Shown here: piece after piece, positions 14,130 through 24,909 of the stretch
Position numbering within the stretch: position 1 is the stretch's first letter
Layout of the letters: the number at the start of each line of letters is the position of its first letter
DNA from: Lepisosteus oculatus
Lineage: Eukaryota > Chordata > Actinopteri > Semionotiformes > Lepisosteidae
Length of the DNA stretch: 64,000 nucleotides
NCBI RefSeq assembly: GCF_040954835.1
Contig: NC_090716.1
Coordinates: 17,235,275 to 17,299,274, forward strand
Reading direction: 5' to 3'
Notes under the pieces: model-generated
Told to the model about the DNA's origin: nothing
Databases searched by the model: none
What the model saw: the letters and a program-made list of their open reading frames with translations, nothing else
Made by a program: the position numbers and the translations under genes

Positions 14130-14290
14130 CCTTACAGGAGTACAGAACGAGCTATCCTGCCACATTGTTGAAGCAGACACCCTAGTTTATTTCAAGAAAC
14201 AGCTGGATGAAACCCTGAGATCAATTAACTACTAACCTCAGAATGGGCTGGGTGGGCCATATGCCCTCCTCTCATACAGTACAAGACCTT
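14130..14290 (+). repeat. possible dispersed repeat fragment
   Basis: The segment with AAGAAACAGCTGGATGAAAC (14195-14214), ATCAATTAACTACTAAC and GGTGGGCCATATGCCCTCCT (14250-14269) resembles the end of a repeat I recall from basal ray-finned fish genomes. The recalled wording is imprecise, so low confidence. Confidence 0.3.
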
Positions 14291-14724
14291 CCTGATGTTT
14301 CTATTGCCACACTCTGTTACATGGAGCCTGGACTGAGCTATGTGCATGATGGCTCTGTCCTCCCCTCCTTACACTGTGCTTTGACCTCAGTTTACAGACA
14401 CTCATGGCTGATGCTTCCTCTGGGCTCTCGTTGAGTCCTTTAATCCAAGAACAACAACATAGAGACATTTAGCCACAATGGCAGGAAAATGCTGTTAAAT
14501 CTATTACAGAAAACTAAAAAATGCATTAACTAATACATAGCTTTACAGTTCCATTAGAGTGTTTCAATAGTGGTGGGGTAGCTGTGCTTTTTTCGGTGAA
14601 ACAAGAAAATGTGAGCTAAAACATCTGCCTACATATAAAATCTGGCAAATTATTTAAATGGAAAATGTAGCACGCTATTGCTAACTACTACAGGTGGTAT
14701 AAAATGAACTGTTGGTTGAGAATA

Positions 14725-15045
14725 AGCCGTTGTCCTTCATCCATTCAGAGTTGCCAGAGCCTATCCCAGCAAGCAATGGGCACAAGGCTGAATACATCCT
14801 GGACAGGACACCAGTCCATCGCAGAACATACAGACACAGACACACTCACACCTAGGGCCACTTTTCCCAGAAGCCAGTTAACCCACCAACATAGTCTTTG
14901 GACTACAGAGAGAAATGTGACACCCATGTGGGTTTCCTTAACAGGACGAGAACATACAAGCTCCACGCAGACAGCACCTAAGGAACTGAACCCCGGGCCC
15001 CAGTGTTGCAAAGTAGCAATGCTGACTAATGCTCCACCATGCCAC
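14725..15045 (-). repeat. tRNA-derived SINE (V-SINE-like)
   Basis: Near full length on the minus strand. Head near 15010-15045 (GTGGCATGGTGGAGCATTAG when reversed), ATGTTCTCGTCC block near 14945, GGACTGGTGTCCTGTCC at 14800-14816 reversed, and the tail at the left end with GAATGGATG reversed. Confidence 0.8.
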
Positions 15046-15059
15046 TGGTGTCCTAATCA

Positions 15060-15850
15060 CACAATTATTCAAATCCTAGCAAGCAGACAGTATCGGAGTA
15101 TATGACCATAACATTATATTGTCCTTCATTTAATGTTATGCACCTTCTGTGTTTAGTATCCAAGAATTTATCTCCCCTTAAAAGGCAAATAGCATTCGTT
15201 GCGTCTTCACTTTATCCCACTTTAGCAAAATACATTCGAGTGTAGAATTATATTTTTATTATTTAAATATTGGAATTATGATTATTGTAACACGACACAG
15301 GTCTACTGCTCTGTTCTGTTAACATAGCACTGTCAAGACCGAAAGCTAGCGAGAATGAATGAATGAGACGTAGCTTTATAAATGTATCAACCGACAAAGC
15401 TGTACGACTGAAAAACGAGTATCCCTCTAGGATTAGTATTCAGCATCGCCTGTAAACTGCGAGGGATTGATGACGCAAAACCTGCAATCCCTGAGACTTT
15501 AAGTGAGAAACTCGTAGCTCGGGCGGACGTGTTTAACCGAGAAATGCAATCGGTCCAAGGTACAGTTAATATGACACGTGACAAAAACCGCCGCAAAACG
15601 CAGAAAATATCTCGAACAGAAGAAGTACTGCAACATGAAAAAATACCCCCGTCTTAATTTGAGGTATAAGGTATAACACAAAAATTCAAATAAAACATAT
15701 CTTTATTTCTCAAAATGTTACCAGTCATCAATATAAACAAATTGTATGGTTAGAACCGAGATTTCTATAAACGTTAACAATCAACTGATGACAATGACTT
15801 ACCATTTTAAAAAGAAGACATAACAGCTTTAACAAAAATAATCACGAGAT
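15060..15850. other. spacer downstream of the mir-210 locus
   Basis: No gene supported. A CACGTG E-box lies at about 15572, and CpGs become more frequent from about 15380 onward. It may include the next intron of the minus-strand mir-210 host transcript, whose predicted donor is at 15864. Confidence 0.4.
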
Positions 15851-15864
15851 TCATCGGCACTCAC

Positions 15865-16196
15865 CTAAAGTGTAATGCCAGATTATTTTCAGGCGGATTT
15901 TGTACGGAACTGTCTCTTTAAAGCCGCAGCTCTTGAGTGCAGGTGGTGTGCGCTTCATGTCCCCGGTGACCGAAGTGCGGCTTGACCCGGAGTCGCGCCC
16001 CGCTCTGTGATCGCTGGATCCCCGCAGCTGGAGGCACAAGCCTGCGGATGCTGTCGGGCGATCCCGGAGGAGGGGGGGCTTGAGTTTGTCCGCACTGGGA
16101 CTTGGGAATAGAGGCTTTTTTCTCCAGCTGTAGGGACTCATGAGTGACCCCCAGTCCCACGAGCGAATTCCAGAAGCAGAGAGAGAGACCGACACC
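15865..16196 (-). ncRNA. candidate exon of the mir-210 host lncRNA (MIR210HG-like)
   Basis: On the minus strand a 3' splice site (CTGCCTCTAG|GGTGTC) opens at 16196 and a strong 5' splice site (TTTAG|GTGAGTGCC) closes at 15865, bounding 332 bases of GC- and CpG-rich sequence. The open frame within it (start codon at 16195) runs through the predicted donor and resembles no protein I know, so I treat this as non-coding. In human, miR-210 lies in an intron of the lncRNA MIR210HG between RASSF7 and PHRF1, the same arrangement. The exon itself is predicted from splice signals only. Confidence 0.45.
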
Positions 16197-16200
16197 CTAG

Positions 16201-16278
16201 AGGCAGGTTAGCCGCTGTCACACGCACAGTGGAGTCCAGTACAAGCGCAATGTGCGTTAGTCAGTGGCTTACCTGCCT
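16201..16278 (-). ncRNA. mir210: microRNA mir-210 precursor hairpin
   Basis: The minus strand holds the miR-210-3p sequence at 16229-16208 (starts CUGUGCGUGUGACAGCGG, seed UGUGCGU, fish-type end GGCUAA) and the 5p arm at 16269-16248 (AGCCACUGACUAACGCAC...). The arms pair around a loop of about 18 nt, and the stem base is closed by AGGCAGGT (16201-16208) against ACCTGCCT (16271-16278). miR-210 is the main HIF-induced microRNA, repressing for example ISCU and mitochondrial functions. Its position between RASSF7 and PHRF1, on the opposite strand, matches human. Splice-site-like sequences overlap the stem base (see findings). Confidence 0.96.
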
Positions 16279-16289
16279 CTGGAAAACAG

Positions 16290-17040
16290 ACATTCACAGG
16301 TGCAGCGGGCGCAATGATGACCATCTTAATAATAGGACGCACTTCACATATTTTATGATACAGGGAAGGAATAAATACTATCGCCAATTGTGCTCAGTGT
16401 AACTGTATTTCTTACCCTTAGAAAATTAACATATAATAATTAATGAGCAGCTGGGTCGCAGATAAACACCCGGTGTTTGCCGCTGTTTACTGTTTAACCC
16501 TCCCGCTTGAAACGGCTTGTTCAAGGAGCGCTGCTCTAACTTTCGGTTGGACCACAGGGAGAGTAATGTAAATGTAAAATAAAATCACATGTATTATTTT
16601 ACCACTGTAAGGGATGACATGTAATACATACTGTTTTCATTGACATTACAACATATTAAAATGATTTGTATGTATAAATAAAAAACTCCCATTTCTTAAC
16701 ATATTATAATTGATATGATTAAAGTAGAATGTTTCGAATTACAAAAGTGGTACCGTAAAACCGGAGGGTCCTAGACAGGAAGATAACGGGGTCAGATTAT
16801 TTTGTATCATAAAAGGCTCTGGAACGCAAAGGAAAATAGTCAAATTAAATGTATACTTACCTCAAGTCTTATCTTGTTTGTGGAGTCCTTCTACTTGGAA
16901 AAGCCCACATTGCAAAATCACTGGACATTAACCTTAACTGAATATAAAATGCGTGCTACGATAGTTTTTTTTTAATACAGACACTTAAATAACAAAAGTG
17001 TAAAAAGTTACATTTCTTCAGGGTCCAGACAGCAGCTCAG
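16290..17040. other. sequence upstream of mir-210, no gene seen
   Basis: Likely transcribed on the minus strand as the 5' part of the mir-210 host RNA. AT-rich between about 16560 and 16760. No conserved element recognised. Confidence 0.35.
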
Positions 17041-17049
17041 AAGTTCAGT

Positions 17050-17600
17050 TGCAGCGATCCAGCCCACGCCTCTGCTGGTGCAACCTAGCCTGGTTATGGA
17101 AATCAGGCAGTGACTGGCGCCTCGCCTCGCCAATGAGAAGTCAAGCCCGCGATGCAAGTCCCGCGTTCAGGCGACTCCTAGCGAATTACGGCCTGTCAGG
17201 GGCGTGTCCGGCGCCGCCGCTGGTTCGGTGGATCTCCGTGAGTTATAGTTGGGGTGGGGTGCGTTCATTTCTGCACGTCTTACTTTGGGAAGAAACCATT
17301 CGCACGTCATCCATTTCCTGCTGCTGGCGATTATTCAGGCGCGACTGTCGACGCGATGACTCTCCCCGATTAAAACTCTCCGTCACATGGGGGGAGGGGG
17401 GAGTGTAAAGGGGGCGGGCGCGCGGCGACGACCCACAAGGCATGCCACGGGCGCTGTCCCCCTCGCGCGGAGTGGTTGCACTCCGGGCTCGCGCGCGCGC
17501 GTGGGTGTGCCATGAGGCCGGTGTCGGTGTGCACGTACTGGGGGCGCGCGCCAGCAACACCACGGTCACGCTGCTTACAACGCGTAAATCGCATCTGGGA
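17050..17600 (-). promoter_or_regulatory. CpG-island-like region, candidate mir-210 host promoter
   Basis: Very GC- and CpG-rich (GGGCGGGCGCGCGGCGACG near 17412, GCGCGCGCG near 17490, GGGGGCGCGCGCC near 17540), unlike the AT-rich surroundings, with CACGT words (ACGTG on the minus strand) at 17274, 17303 and 17532. It lies 0.8-1.3 kb upstream of mir-210 in minus orientation. Open frames here are by-products of high GC. Confidence 0.5.
17531..17542 (-). promoter_or_regulatory. hypoxia-response-like element (TACGTGC)
   Basis: Minus strand CCCAGTACGTGC, containing the HIF core RCGTG in the extended TACGTGC form. An identical 12-mer occurs at 18058-18069. Motif match only. Confidence 0.4.
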
Positions 17601-17604
17601 TCAT

Positions 17605-18700
17605 TCGCTTGAAATATTTAAAAACTGCAGAGTGACGGAACCTATCACTGTCAAACGCCCTGGCCTCATTTAAAGGAAACAGGGGGAGGTAATGACGTTG
17701 AAAAACTGCATGCGCTAATAGTCAACCTATCCTATCCTGGGCCACGAATTCCCTGTCCCATAAGAAGGTTGTTTCTGTCAGAACTGGGAAATCATTTGTA
17801 ATGTAAATGCAGAGAAAAAAGTTGTCAAATTCATATAATTTCTTCCAAAACTGTTTAGTCGAATTCTTCATTATCTGTGAAAATAAAAGGGTCGCTCTCC
17901 CGGGTTTGCACTGAGATTCCCAAATTTCTTCTGGGAATGACTAGTGATGCAATGCTCGTGTTCCAATACGTGTGGGCTGGTGTGAAGGGGGCGGGCAGCA
18001 GGCAGAAACATTTGCTCAAAACACGAAGAACATTCTTGAAGGCACGCGTGTGCGACAGCACGTACTGGGTGCTCCGCTCTCTGTACATTTAAACTATAAA
18101 ATGTTCTTCGAGAGCTGAAAACCTGCTCGGCAAAAATATACGGGATTGCAGAACGCTGAACGCGGTGGAAAAGTTTTATTGCATAAATATGATTATCAAA
18201 TTTGCTTCAAAGGTCGGTTAATACCATATGCATCTATCTGTCTGTATATATATATACACAATATATCCGCACACTCATCTGACAAGGTAGAGTCAAAATC
18301 TGAGGTTGTAAGACCAACCTAACCTCTATGTACATATATATGGGTAGTAGTCCACACCTAATATTTCAAGGTTTCGAGACTACAAATGCAGTGCAACAAC
18401 TTAGCGCTTTCTTCATTTTTCTGTGTTAAAAAACCCCACGATGAATACAATTCACTCAATAAATGTATTGTGTGTGGCGGTCAAACTTTCAGAAAAAATG
18501 GGAGTTCCTTTAAACTTAATGCGCACCTGCACGATAAGGTTTAACTTAACGCTCTAAACGACGCGATTTCCTTGAGTTTAGCTCAGACCTATCCCAGGGC
18601 TCCTTAAAAATGAGGCGCAGTTTCAGCAGATACATTTTAAAGCTGTATCCTTGCAATCTGTTATGTACCTCTTCTTCTCCCCAGAAACGAAACCATTTTA
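17605..18700. other. spacer between CpG regions
   Basis: No coding exon recognised. Includes a short TA-repeat stretch near 18246-18257 (TATATATATATA). Confidence 0.35.
18058..18069 (-). promoter_or_regulatory. second hypoxia-response-like element (TACGTGC)
   Basis: Same 12-mer as at 17531-17542 (CCCAGTACGTGC on the minus strand), next to ACGCGTGTGCG. Both lie upstream of mir-210 in its orientation. Confidence 0.35.
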
Positions 18701-18709
18701 CACGAATCT

Positions 18710-18712
<3 letters not shown>

Positions 18713-18741
<29 letters not shown>

Positions 18742-18895
18742 TGCTTACACTTATATAGCGCTTTTCTGGACACTCCACTCAAAGCGCTTTAATGTTTAAT
18801 GTTTAATGTTTCTTTATTAGCCCTATACAATTTCTTGCATTAGGAATGCGTCTCTTTTCAGGTAATGGGGTCTCCCCTCCACCACCACCAAGGCA
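18713..18895 (-). repeat. 3'-end fragment of the 5S-derived SINE, split
   Basis: An (AAT)n run (about 18713-18741) is followed by TTGCTTACACTTATATAGCG and CACTCCACTCAAAGCGCTTT, the reversed 3' end of the element at 21769-22362. Similarity breaks at about 18793, where an ATGTTTA repeat and other bases intervene, and resumes near 18861 (AGGTAATGGGGTCTCCCCTC, then CACCACCACCA). The polyasparagine-like frames here are tail artefacts. Confidence 0.65.
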
Positions 18896-18899
18896 TCTG

Positions 18900-20070
18900 A
18901 ATGTGTGTACGAGTTACAAGCATTAGTAATTATAAAGCTTCTTCATCCTATGTTGAGCAGTTTTGTCCTTAAATACCTGTGCCACTCCGCGTGGAGTGGA
19001 AATTCGGGTTTATCTTAAACTCAGTTTGTCTTATCTGCATCTCAAATAAAAGCTGTCAACGTGTGATTCAAATCGAAAGTCATAGAAACTTTGCAAACTA
19101 AACTTTCAGTTCTTCGTGCTGTTTTGTGGAGGTCGCTCGGTAACAATAATACAAATTGAAGAGCCCATTTAGGTCTAAATTTAAACCACTGGGGCATAAG
19201 AAATGAATTAACACCACCATATACTATATACAAAAAATAATGTATTCATTTAATGACAGAATATATTAAATGGTGGACATGAAAATATGTAGGGTAATTA
19301 TTATTGTAATGACTGATGCCACGAGTTGTCTAAGGTGATTTACTTTCAAAACAGTCAAGTCCTTAAAAACCAGTAATGTAAAATGAACAATACACGGTTT
19401 ACAGAGCAATACATTCAATACCTAAAGAGTAGAACAAAGCAAAAAAATAAAAATAATTCTGCTCCGTTTTCAATGTGAAATACCCGGTTTAAACTCGGCC
19501 TGTATCTGGGATATAACAGTACCAAACTCTTTCACTTTAACCTATAGCCTATAAATAAACGACATAAATACAGTAAGGAAATGCTCACTTCTGTTTAAAA
19601 CAAGCACTTTTGCTTTATATGATCTTGTCAGAAATAAAACAGTAGGCGAAGTAACCAAACGTTTGCATTAAAGGGGCGCTGTTCAATTAAAACGGGCTGC
19701 TAGTTCGAGTTAAGTAGAAACATACATTAAGGCATGTTGGAATAACAGCAAGATAAGTTGTTCTTAAAGGTGTAATAATAAAAGAACGTTTCTCGCAGAT
19801 TACTCCTGCTCAATTCTTACTAATTTAATAGGAACTATGAATATTATTCAACCGCCTTTAGGTATGCTCCAAAAAGCGCGCAGTGTTTTTGGATGTTTAA
19901 ATGTTATACTTTCACCAAGGGGTGTATTCACGGGTGCGCCAGGGTGGGCCCAGGTCCGCCATGATTGATCCTAGGCCTACCTAATCAGTCCAAAGTAATT
20001 GAAGATTTTTCCCCCTTGTTTGCGTTACATGATTTGTTTTTTAATGTTATAATTTTTAAAATCGTATGTG
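18900..20070. other. spacer upstream of the PHRF1 promoter
   Basis: AT-rich, no gene or repeat recognised. GC content rises after about 19900. Confidence 0.35.
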
Positions 20071-20074
20071 ATTT

Positions 20075-20165
20075 GCTATTGGCTCGCTGTATGTTTTGTG
20101 ACCAATAAGAAAATTATGTAAATATAGTGGGGTGGTGCATGTGTAGCCGTAGCCCAATCGGCTAT
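20075..20165 (+). promoter_or_regulatory. three CCAAT boxes, probable PHRF1 promoter
   Basis: ATTGGCTCG (reverse CCAAT) near 20079, GACCAATAAG near 20099 and CCCAATCGG near 20153 lie within 90 bp, with no TATA box, just upstream of CpG-containing sequence with candidate first exons. Such NF-Y arrays are typical of housekeeping promoters. Assignment to PHRF1 (coding start at 24910) is by position. Confidence 0.5.
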
Positions 20166-20270
20166 CGTTGTCGTCAGACACTATTAGCTCTCTAGCGCTA
20201 GGTTTTTGATTTCTTAGCCAACATGGTAAAACAAATATATGGTGTTCCTATCGATGCACATGTCTGAAAG
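20166..20270 (+). other. candidate 5' non-coding exon with a 14-codon uORF
   Basis: A good donor (CTGAAAG|GTAGGC) ends the exon at 20270. The stretch holds an ATG at 20223 (AACATGG context) opening a 14-codon frame that stops at 20265-20267, 3 bases before the donor. Start of transcription is guessed from the CCAAT boxes. Would splice to 24886 if it belongs to PHRF1. Confidence 0.35.
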
Positions 20271-20339
20271 GTAGGCTGCTACGTTTTGTGTAACAATAAA
20301 GACGTAGCTGCCTTATTGTAAGTCGCCCTGTAGCTTTAA

Positions 20340-20462
20340 GAGTGTCGCAGCGAATCGGGCCCGTTCGGCTGTTTCCGGCGCTCTGCTCAGCCGGCACTAT
20401 CGATTAGCGCACAGACCCTGGTCTTCAAAACAGCCAAATTAAGCCTCCAACAGCTGCCCAGG
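20340..20462 (+). other. alternative candidate 5' non-coding exon
   Basis: CpG-containing, with an ETS-like TTTCCGGC near 20370 and a donor CCCAGG|GTAGGT at 20463. No ATG-initiated long frame. Either this or the exon ending at 20270, or both, could be PHRF1 first exons. Confidence 0.35.
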
Positions 20463-20479
20463 GTAGGTCTTAAACCGAA

Positions 20480-21690
20480 TATAAACACACATTATTGCGT
20501 AAATGTAATCAAAGAGTCTGCGATGTATAGTCCTGTAAGGGAGAGAGGTTAGGTACAGGTATCTCGTCATCTAGACTGTGTTTGTTAAATTTAGACTCGG
20601 AAAGTGCTTCCTAACAAGGGGATCATAAAAAAGGCCCCAGACAGATCTAATTGAAGCAAAGTGTAAATATGCACTTCTCCTTTTTAAATTTAGTCTGTAA
20701 ATATTAAATGCAATTTTACAGTGACATTATAGTAGCTGTTTTTAAGACTAAAACCATTTCATGCTCAGTTTCACGGCTCTGAGAAGCTGCGACGGTAACT
20801 CCATCAACACAATATAGTTTGTCTAGGAGGAGAACAAGCTGTGTTCAGCCAATTTAACAATAATTAGGTGGAATTGTAAGAAGCAGAACGCCTTTGGAGT
20901 TGAATTACCGAGTGTGCAAGCATGTGTAGCGCTCGGCCTGGGTTAGCATAACCAAACAATTGTTTACGTGGCGAGGATGACACCTTTCTTATAAGTCGGT
21001 TTTTAACATTTCCTTAACTGTGTTATTGTAACTTTTTAGGTTGACTTACTTATAGAATTGCTTTTTAGATCTTTAGAACATTACAGCTCAACGATAAATG
21101 CGTTTTTACGGCTGTGGGTCGGTTTTCACTTAAAGCTAACTAGTAGGGGTGGGGTTTGTCCTCCAAACCTTCAAAGTCTGAAGTTTCAAGTCTACTAGTG
21201 TTCCAGGACAGCAGTAGCTGGGGAATCCACTGTCCAAACACCTTTAGTTTAAGAGCTGTTTTTTTTTCTTCTTTGTCTGAAATGCATCTCTGCAGAAGGA
21301 ACAAAGTGGTGGTTTGTATCACAGACTGCTCTTCCCAGACTTGCTCATGATATGTTGCTGGTGAAGAGCAACTTCTCAAGTGACAAACATGTAAATGCTT
21401 TGGTTGTTATTCTCACTTCAGACTGCGCAGCAGTTCATGAGGAGGAGACTTTTGAATATGTGTGTCAGGTCTTCATGTTGGTTAACTGGGACCCTGATTT
21501 CTGTCACTTATTTAATGGTGAATCTGTCCCAGGATTCCTCCCTAGTATGAAGTTTCTAGGCTGCCAGCTTTTGGAAAAGAAGCAGTTTCAAAAGCAGGAA
21601 GAAAAAGAAGCTCTTACCATCACTATAGGGCTACACTCCCCAGTAGCCCATTTAAGTTTATTCTGTTTGTAGCCCACAAAGACCTGTGCA
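20480..21690. other. presumed PHRF1 5' intron, first part
   Basis: No exon or repeat recognised. The frame at 21352-21672 has neither splice sites nor familiar motifs. Confidence 0.35.
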
Positions 21691-21768
21691 GTGGGTCAGG
21701 GGTTCCCAGATTTGGTCCTGGGACTGGCCTCACTTGCGGGTCTTTGTTCCAGCTGTGTTAATTGTTAG

Positions 21769-22330
21769 CCAGCAGCCATATCACCCTGCAACTCACAACT
21801 GGCAACCCACTGAAGCTAAGCAGGTGTGAGCCTGGTCAGTACCTGGGTGGGAGACCTCCTGGGAAAAACTAAGGTTGCTGCTGGAAGAGGTGTTAGCGGG
21901 GTCAGCAGGGGGCGCTCACCCTGCGGCCCATGTGTGTCCTTATGCCCCAGTATAGTGATTGGGACACTACACTGTAAACAGGTGCCGTCCTTCGGATGAG
22001 ACATAAAACCGAGGTCCTGACTCTCTGTGGTCATTAAAAATCCCAGGGGGTTTCTTGAAAAGAGTAGGGGTGTAACCCCAGCGTCCTGGCCAAATTTCCC
22101 ACTGGCCCTTGCCAATCATGGCCTCCTAGTAATCCCCCTCTATGAATTGGCTTCATTACTCTGCTCTCCTCCCCACTGAGAGCTGATGTGTGGTGAGCGT
22201 TCTGGCGCACTATGGCTGCCGTCGCATCATCCAGGTGGGGCTGCATATTGGTGGTGGTGGAGGGGAGTCCCCATTACCTGTAAAGTGCTTTGAGTGGAGT
22301 GTCCAGAAAAGTGTTGTATAAGTGTAAGCA

Positions 22331-22362
<32 letters not shown>
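21769..22362 (+). repeat. 5S rRNA-derived SINE (SINE3 type), near full length
   Basis: The head matches 5S rRNA: GCCATATCACCCTGC, then GAAGCTAAGCAGG (A box), GAGCCTGGTCAGTACCTGGG, and GGGAGACCTCCTGGGAA (C box). A unique body follows (GGGGGCGCTCACCCTGCGGC, AAATCCCAGGGGGTTTCTTG, CATCATCCAGGTGGGGCTGC, GGTGGTGGTGGAGGGGAG). The tail GTGCTTTGAGTGGAGTGTCC plus GTATAAGTGTAAGCAATT ends in (ATT)n, like L2-type LINE 3' ends. Other copies are at 18713, 48145, 49494 and 62521. Confidence 0.88.
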
Positions 22363-22366
<4 letters not shown>

Positions 22367-23199
22367 TGAGCCACTAGGTGGAATTTGCTTGAAATCAGCT
22401 TGACTCAAGAAACAGCATTGCTAAATACTCTGTAGACTACAATATGAATTTTAGATCGGATGGTTTAATTTAAAAATTCATTACATTGAGCATCACAAAA
22501 AACATCACTTTGTGAATGTTTTTAGCAAAACAGATGGTTATTGGATATTAATTTGATGTTTTATGTCATATTGATTAATTGAGCCTTCCTGGCTGCCTGT
22601 GTCATGCTTGAATTACTTGACTGTTGCTTAACCTGTAAATCATCTTGTTAGAGGGAGAGTTGATTGGGCAGAGTAATTCGGCCTTTTATGAATGTTGTTC
22701 CTGGGGAAAAGAAAGAAAAGCAGAAAGGAAGGAATGACCTGTTTATCACGAGAAGAATGCTTCTGTGCCATCTGTGTTCTGGAGGCCAGACTGGCCCTGC
22801 AGGTTGGGATGTTCCCAGCCCAGGATTTTTAACTGGGCAGGATGTTGGAGCCGAACACAGTCCGCCAGTATGGAAGACCATGAGTCAGGACATCTCGTGA
22901 AGATTGGCTCATCATTCTTCTTTGTGATCATTTTTCCTCGAGCAGCTCTGCTCTATGGAAAAACGCCAGGGTGCAGCTAGTTGGCCACACAGAAGATCAA
23001 TGTTCACCAGAGATGCTTCACACAACAGGTGCCGCTGTGTGAGTGACTCTTCTTTTGCGGCGAGTGCAGGTTTTGTTGAAATCACCCTGAGGGTTATTAG
23101 CATGTGAAGTGGTTTGAGAAGACATGTCTAGTCCCTACAGATCTCCACTTGTAGTGGTTAACAGGTTCCCTGTTACCCTGAAGCTACACTCTGTCTCTG

Positions 23200-23470
23200 G
23201 TTGCAGCTGATATTGTTTGTTTTTGTGCTGTTGTTTTCCACAGTAGCTGGTGTAATCTGTGGCTTTATAATATATACAGAACTCATTTGTGTGTTAAATT
23301 CACTTCCCATTAGTTTGCTTTTGTCCTCTAGATCGCTTGTTTCACTGATGATTCTGTGTTCATTTTGTTGGTGCCTTTGAGAATTTGAAACACTTGAACC
23401 ATATCCCCTCGTAACCATCTCTGTTGAGTGCAACTAGGAGCAGAAATGTTACTTGTGTGCCTGAGAGCTG
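23200..23470. repeat. possible fragment of the repeat seen at 470-1115
   Basis: GAACCATATCCCCTCGTAAC (23396-23415) and neighbouring wording resemble the other end of the CR1/L3-like dispersed repeat. Degenerate, no ORF. Confidence 0.3.
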
Positions 23471-23714
23471 AAAGACCCGAACACTTAATCTATAAATGAT
23501 TTTAATTACATTCAATTATTTCAAGCCTTTAGGCTTTGGTGATCCGTTGGTGACCTAGAAAAACCTGTCTGGATGGGGCTCTGCAGGACCAAAACTGGAC
23601 ACCTTTTCAACTTTTGGATTAATTTCTGGCTGTGTCCAGTTTTACAGATGTCCACCAGGGGGCGCTGGAGTCTGGTCAGGGCTTCCCCCCAGTCAGCTGC
23701 AGCCCATTTATAAT

Positions 23715-24010
23715 GACATGAAGATAGATAAGACTTTATTGATCCCGTAGGGAAATTGATGTGTTTCAGCAGTCCAGCCCAAGACAAGCAAAAACAGACA
23801 TCAGAGTAGACGAAAAGTTATACAAAATATATACAAAATAAATAAATACATAGGTGTGTGCAAAATATGATGATCCTAGTCACTGTAAAAACAATAAAAT
23901 ATGTGCACAATGTGCATAGGTTTATACAGATTGATTGTTCAAGAAGTATAATGGAACAACATGCTGTCCATAGACGAGCAAATGAAGGGCTAACAGTCCT
24001 AGCCTCGGGC
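23715..24010. repeat. LINE 3'-end fragment (Rex/L2-like)
   Basis: GACTTTATTGATCCCGTAGG followed by GAAATTGATGTGTTTCAGCAG is a widely seen fish LINE 3'-end signature. AT-rich sequence with ACAAAATATATACAAAATAA follows. No coding remains. Confidence 0.5.
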
Positions 24011-24019
24011 AGCGTTATA

Positions 24020-24885
24020 CACCCTGACAGCCGCCGGGATAATAATAATAATACTTCATACTCTGTGATTTATTTGATAACATAACTACTTGTAGCTGAA
24101 CTTTAACAACATTTAAAAGGCTTTCTCTGATTTGAAATTCTTTCTTATTATTCTTTTTATTTTAAGATGAGGTTATAACAAGTCATTGCTTAGAAATGTA
24201 TAAACATCTGGGCGCACATTGGCTTTGCTTTCAAGCTCATATTAATAGCATACAAGCTAAAGGAGAAGTACAAGTACTGCTGCAAATCAGCTTTTACGCA
24301 TTCCTCTGGATCTACACAAGTTCAGTCTACACAAGTCTCTACTCCCCATCTTAGATTATAGACTGCTGCTGGGAAACATGAGGTCTAATATTGCTCTTCC
24401 TCTCTGTTGCATCCATGATCTTTCTTTCATTGGTTGTCTCTAAACATCTTATTATGGAGTTTGAAACCACCACTGTTCTCTTTGCCATTTTACAGTTACA
24501 GACATAGCACTTTTATCAAGTTCAGCCTTCCAGGAACTGTTGCCATTTTTGAGCCAGACTGAACATGACCGCTTCAGATGACTGGAACAATCTGAAGGCA
24601 TTTCTGAGCAGAAACCATCCACTTTCATGTCTGAGGATGTGTGTATTTGTATCCGTGGTTAAATTATTTCTGCCTGATATCTGCACTTGTTAATATTACC
24701 ATGTCCTGCTGCTTCTGTTTCATTGATTTGTCTTCCCTGTCTTTCAGGGATCATTGTCCATGAGAGTGTGTTCTTGGCTGACTTAGTAGTGTAAGGAAAG
24801 GATAAGATAAAAACAGCTTTAGAAAGGAAGTGAGAAAAAAATTAATGGTGTCTTCCTAACCCCTCTACGCACACTTGTTTGGCAG
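24020..24885. other. presumed PHRF1 5' intron, last part
   Basis: Ends with the acceptor TTTGGCAG at 24885. No other feature recognised. Confidence 0.4.
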
Positions 24886-24909
24886 TGGGTGGCTTTCTGA
24901 TGCTCCGCC

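Noticed and set aside
15851-16195. 114-codon minus-strand open frame next to mir-210
   Set aside because: Lies in the predicted lncRNA exon, runs through a strong splice donor, is low-complexity Ser/Arg/Pro from high GC, and shows no known family.
17049-17569. 119- and 108-codon frames in the CpG region
   Set aside because: High GC removes stops; no homology or splice support, and the region behaves as a promoter.
18610-18792. Polyasparagine-containing frame
   Set aside because: Product of the (AAT)n tail of a SINE.
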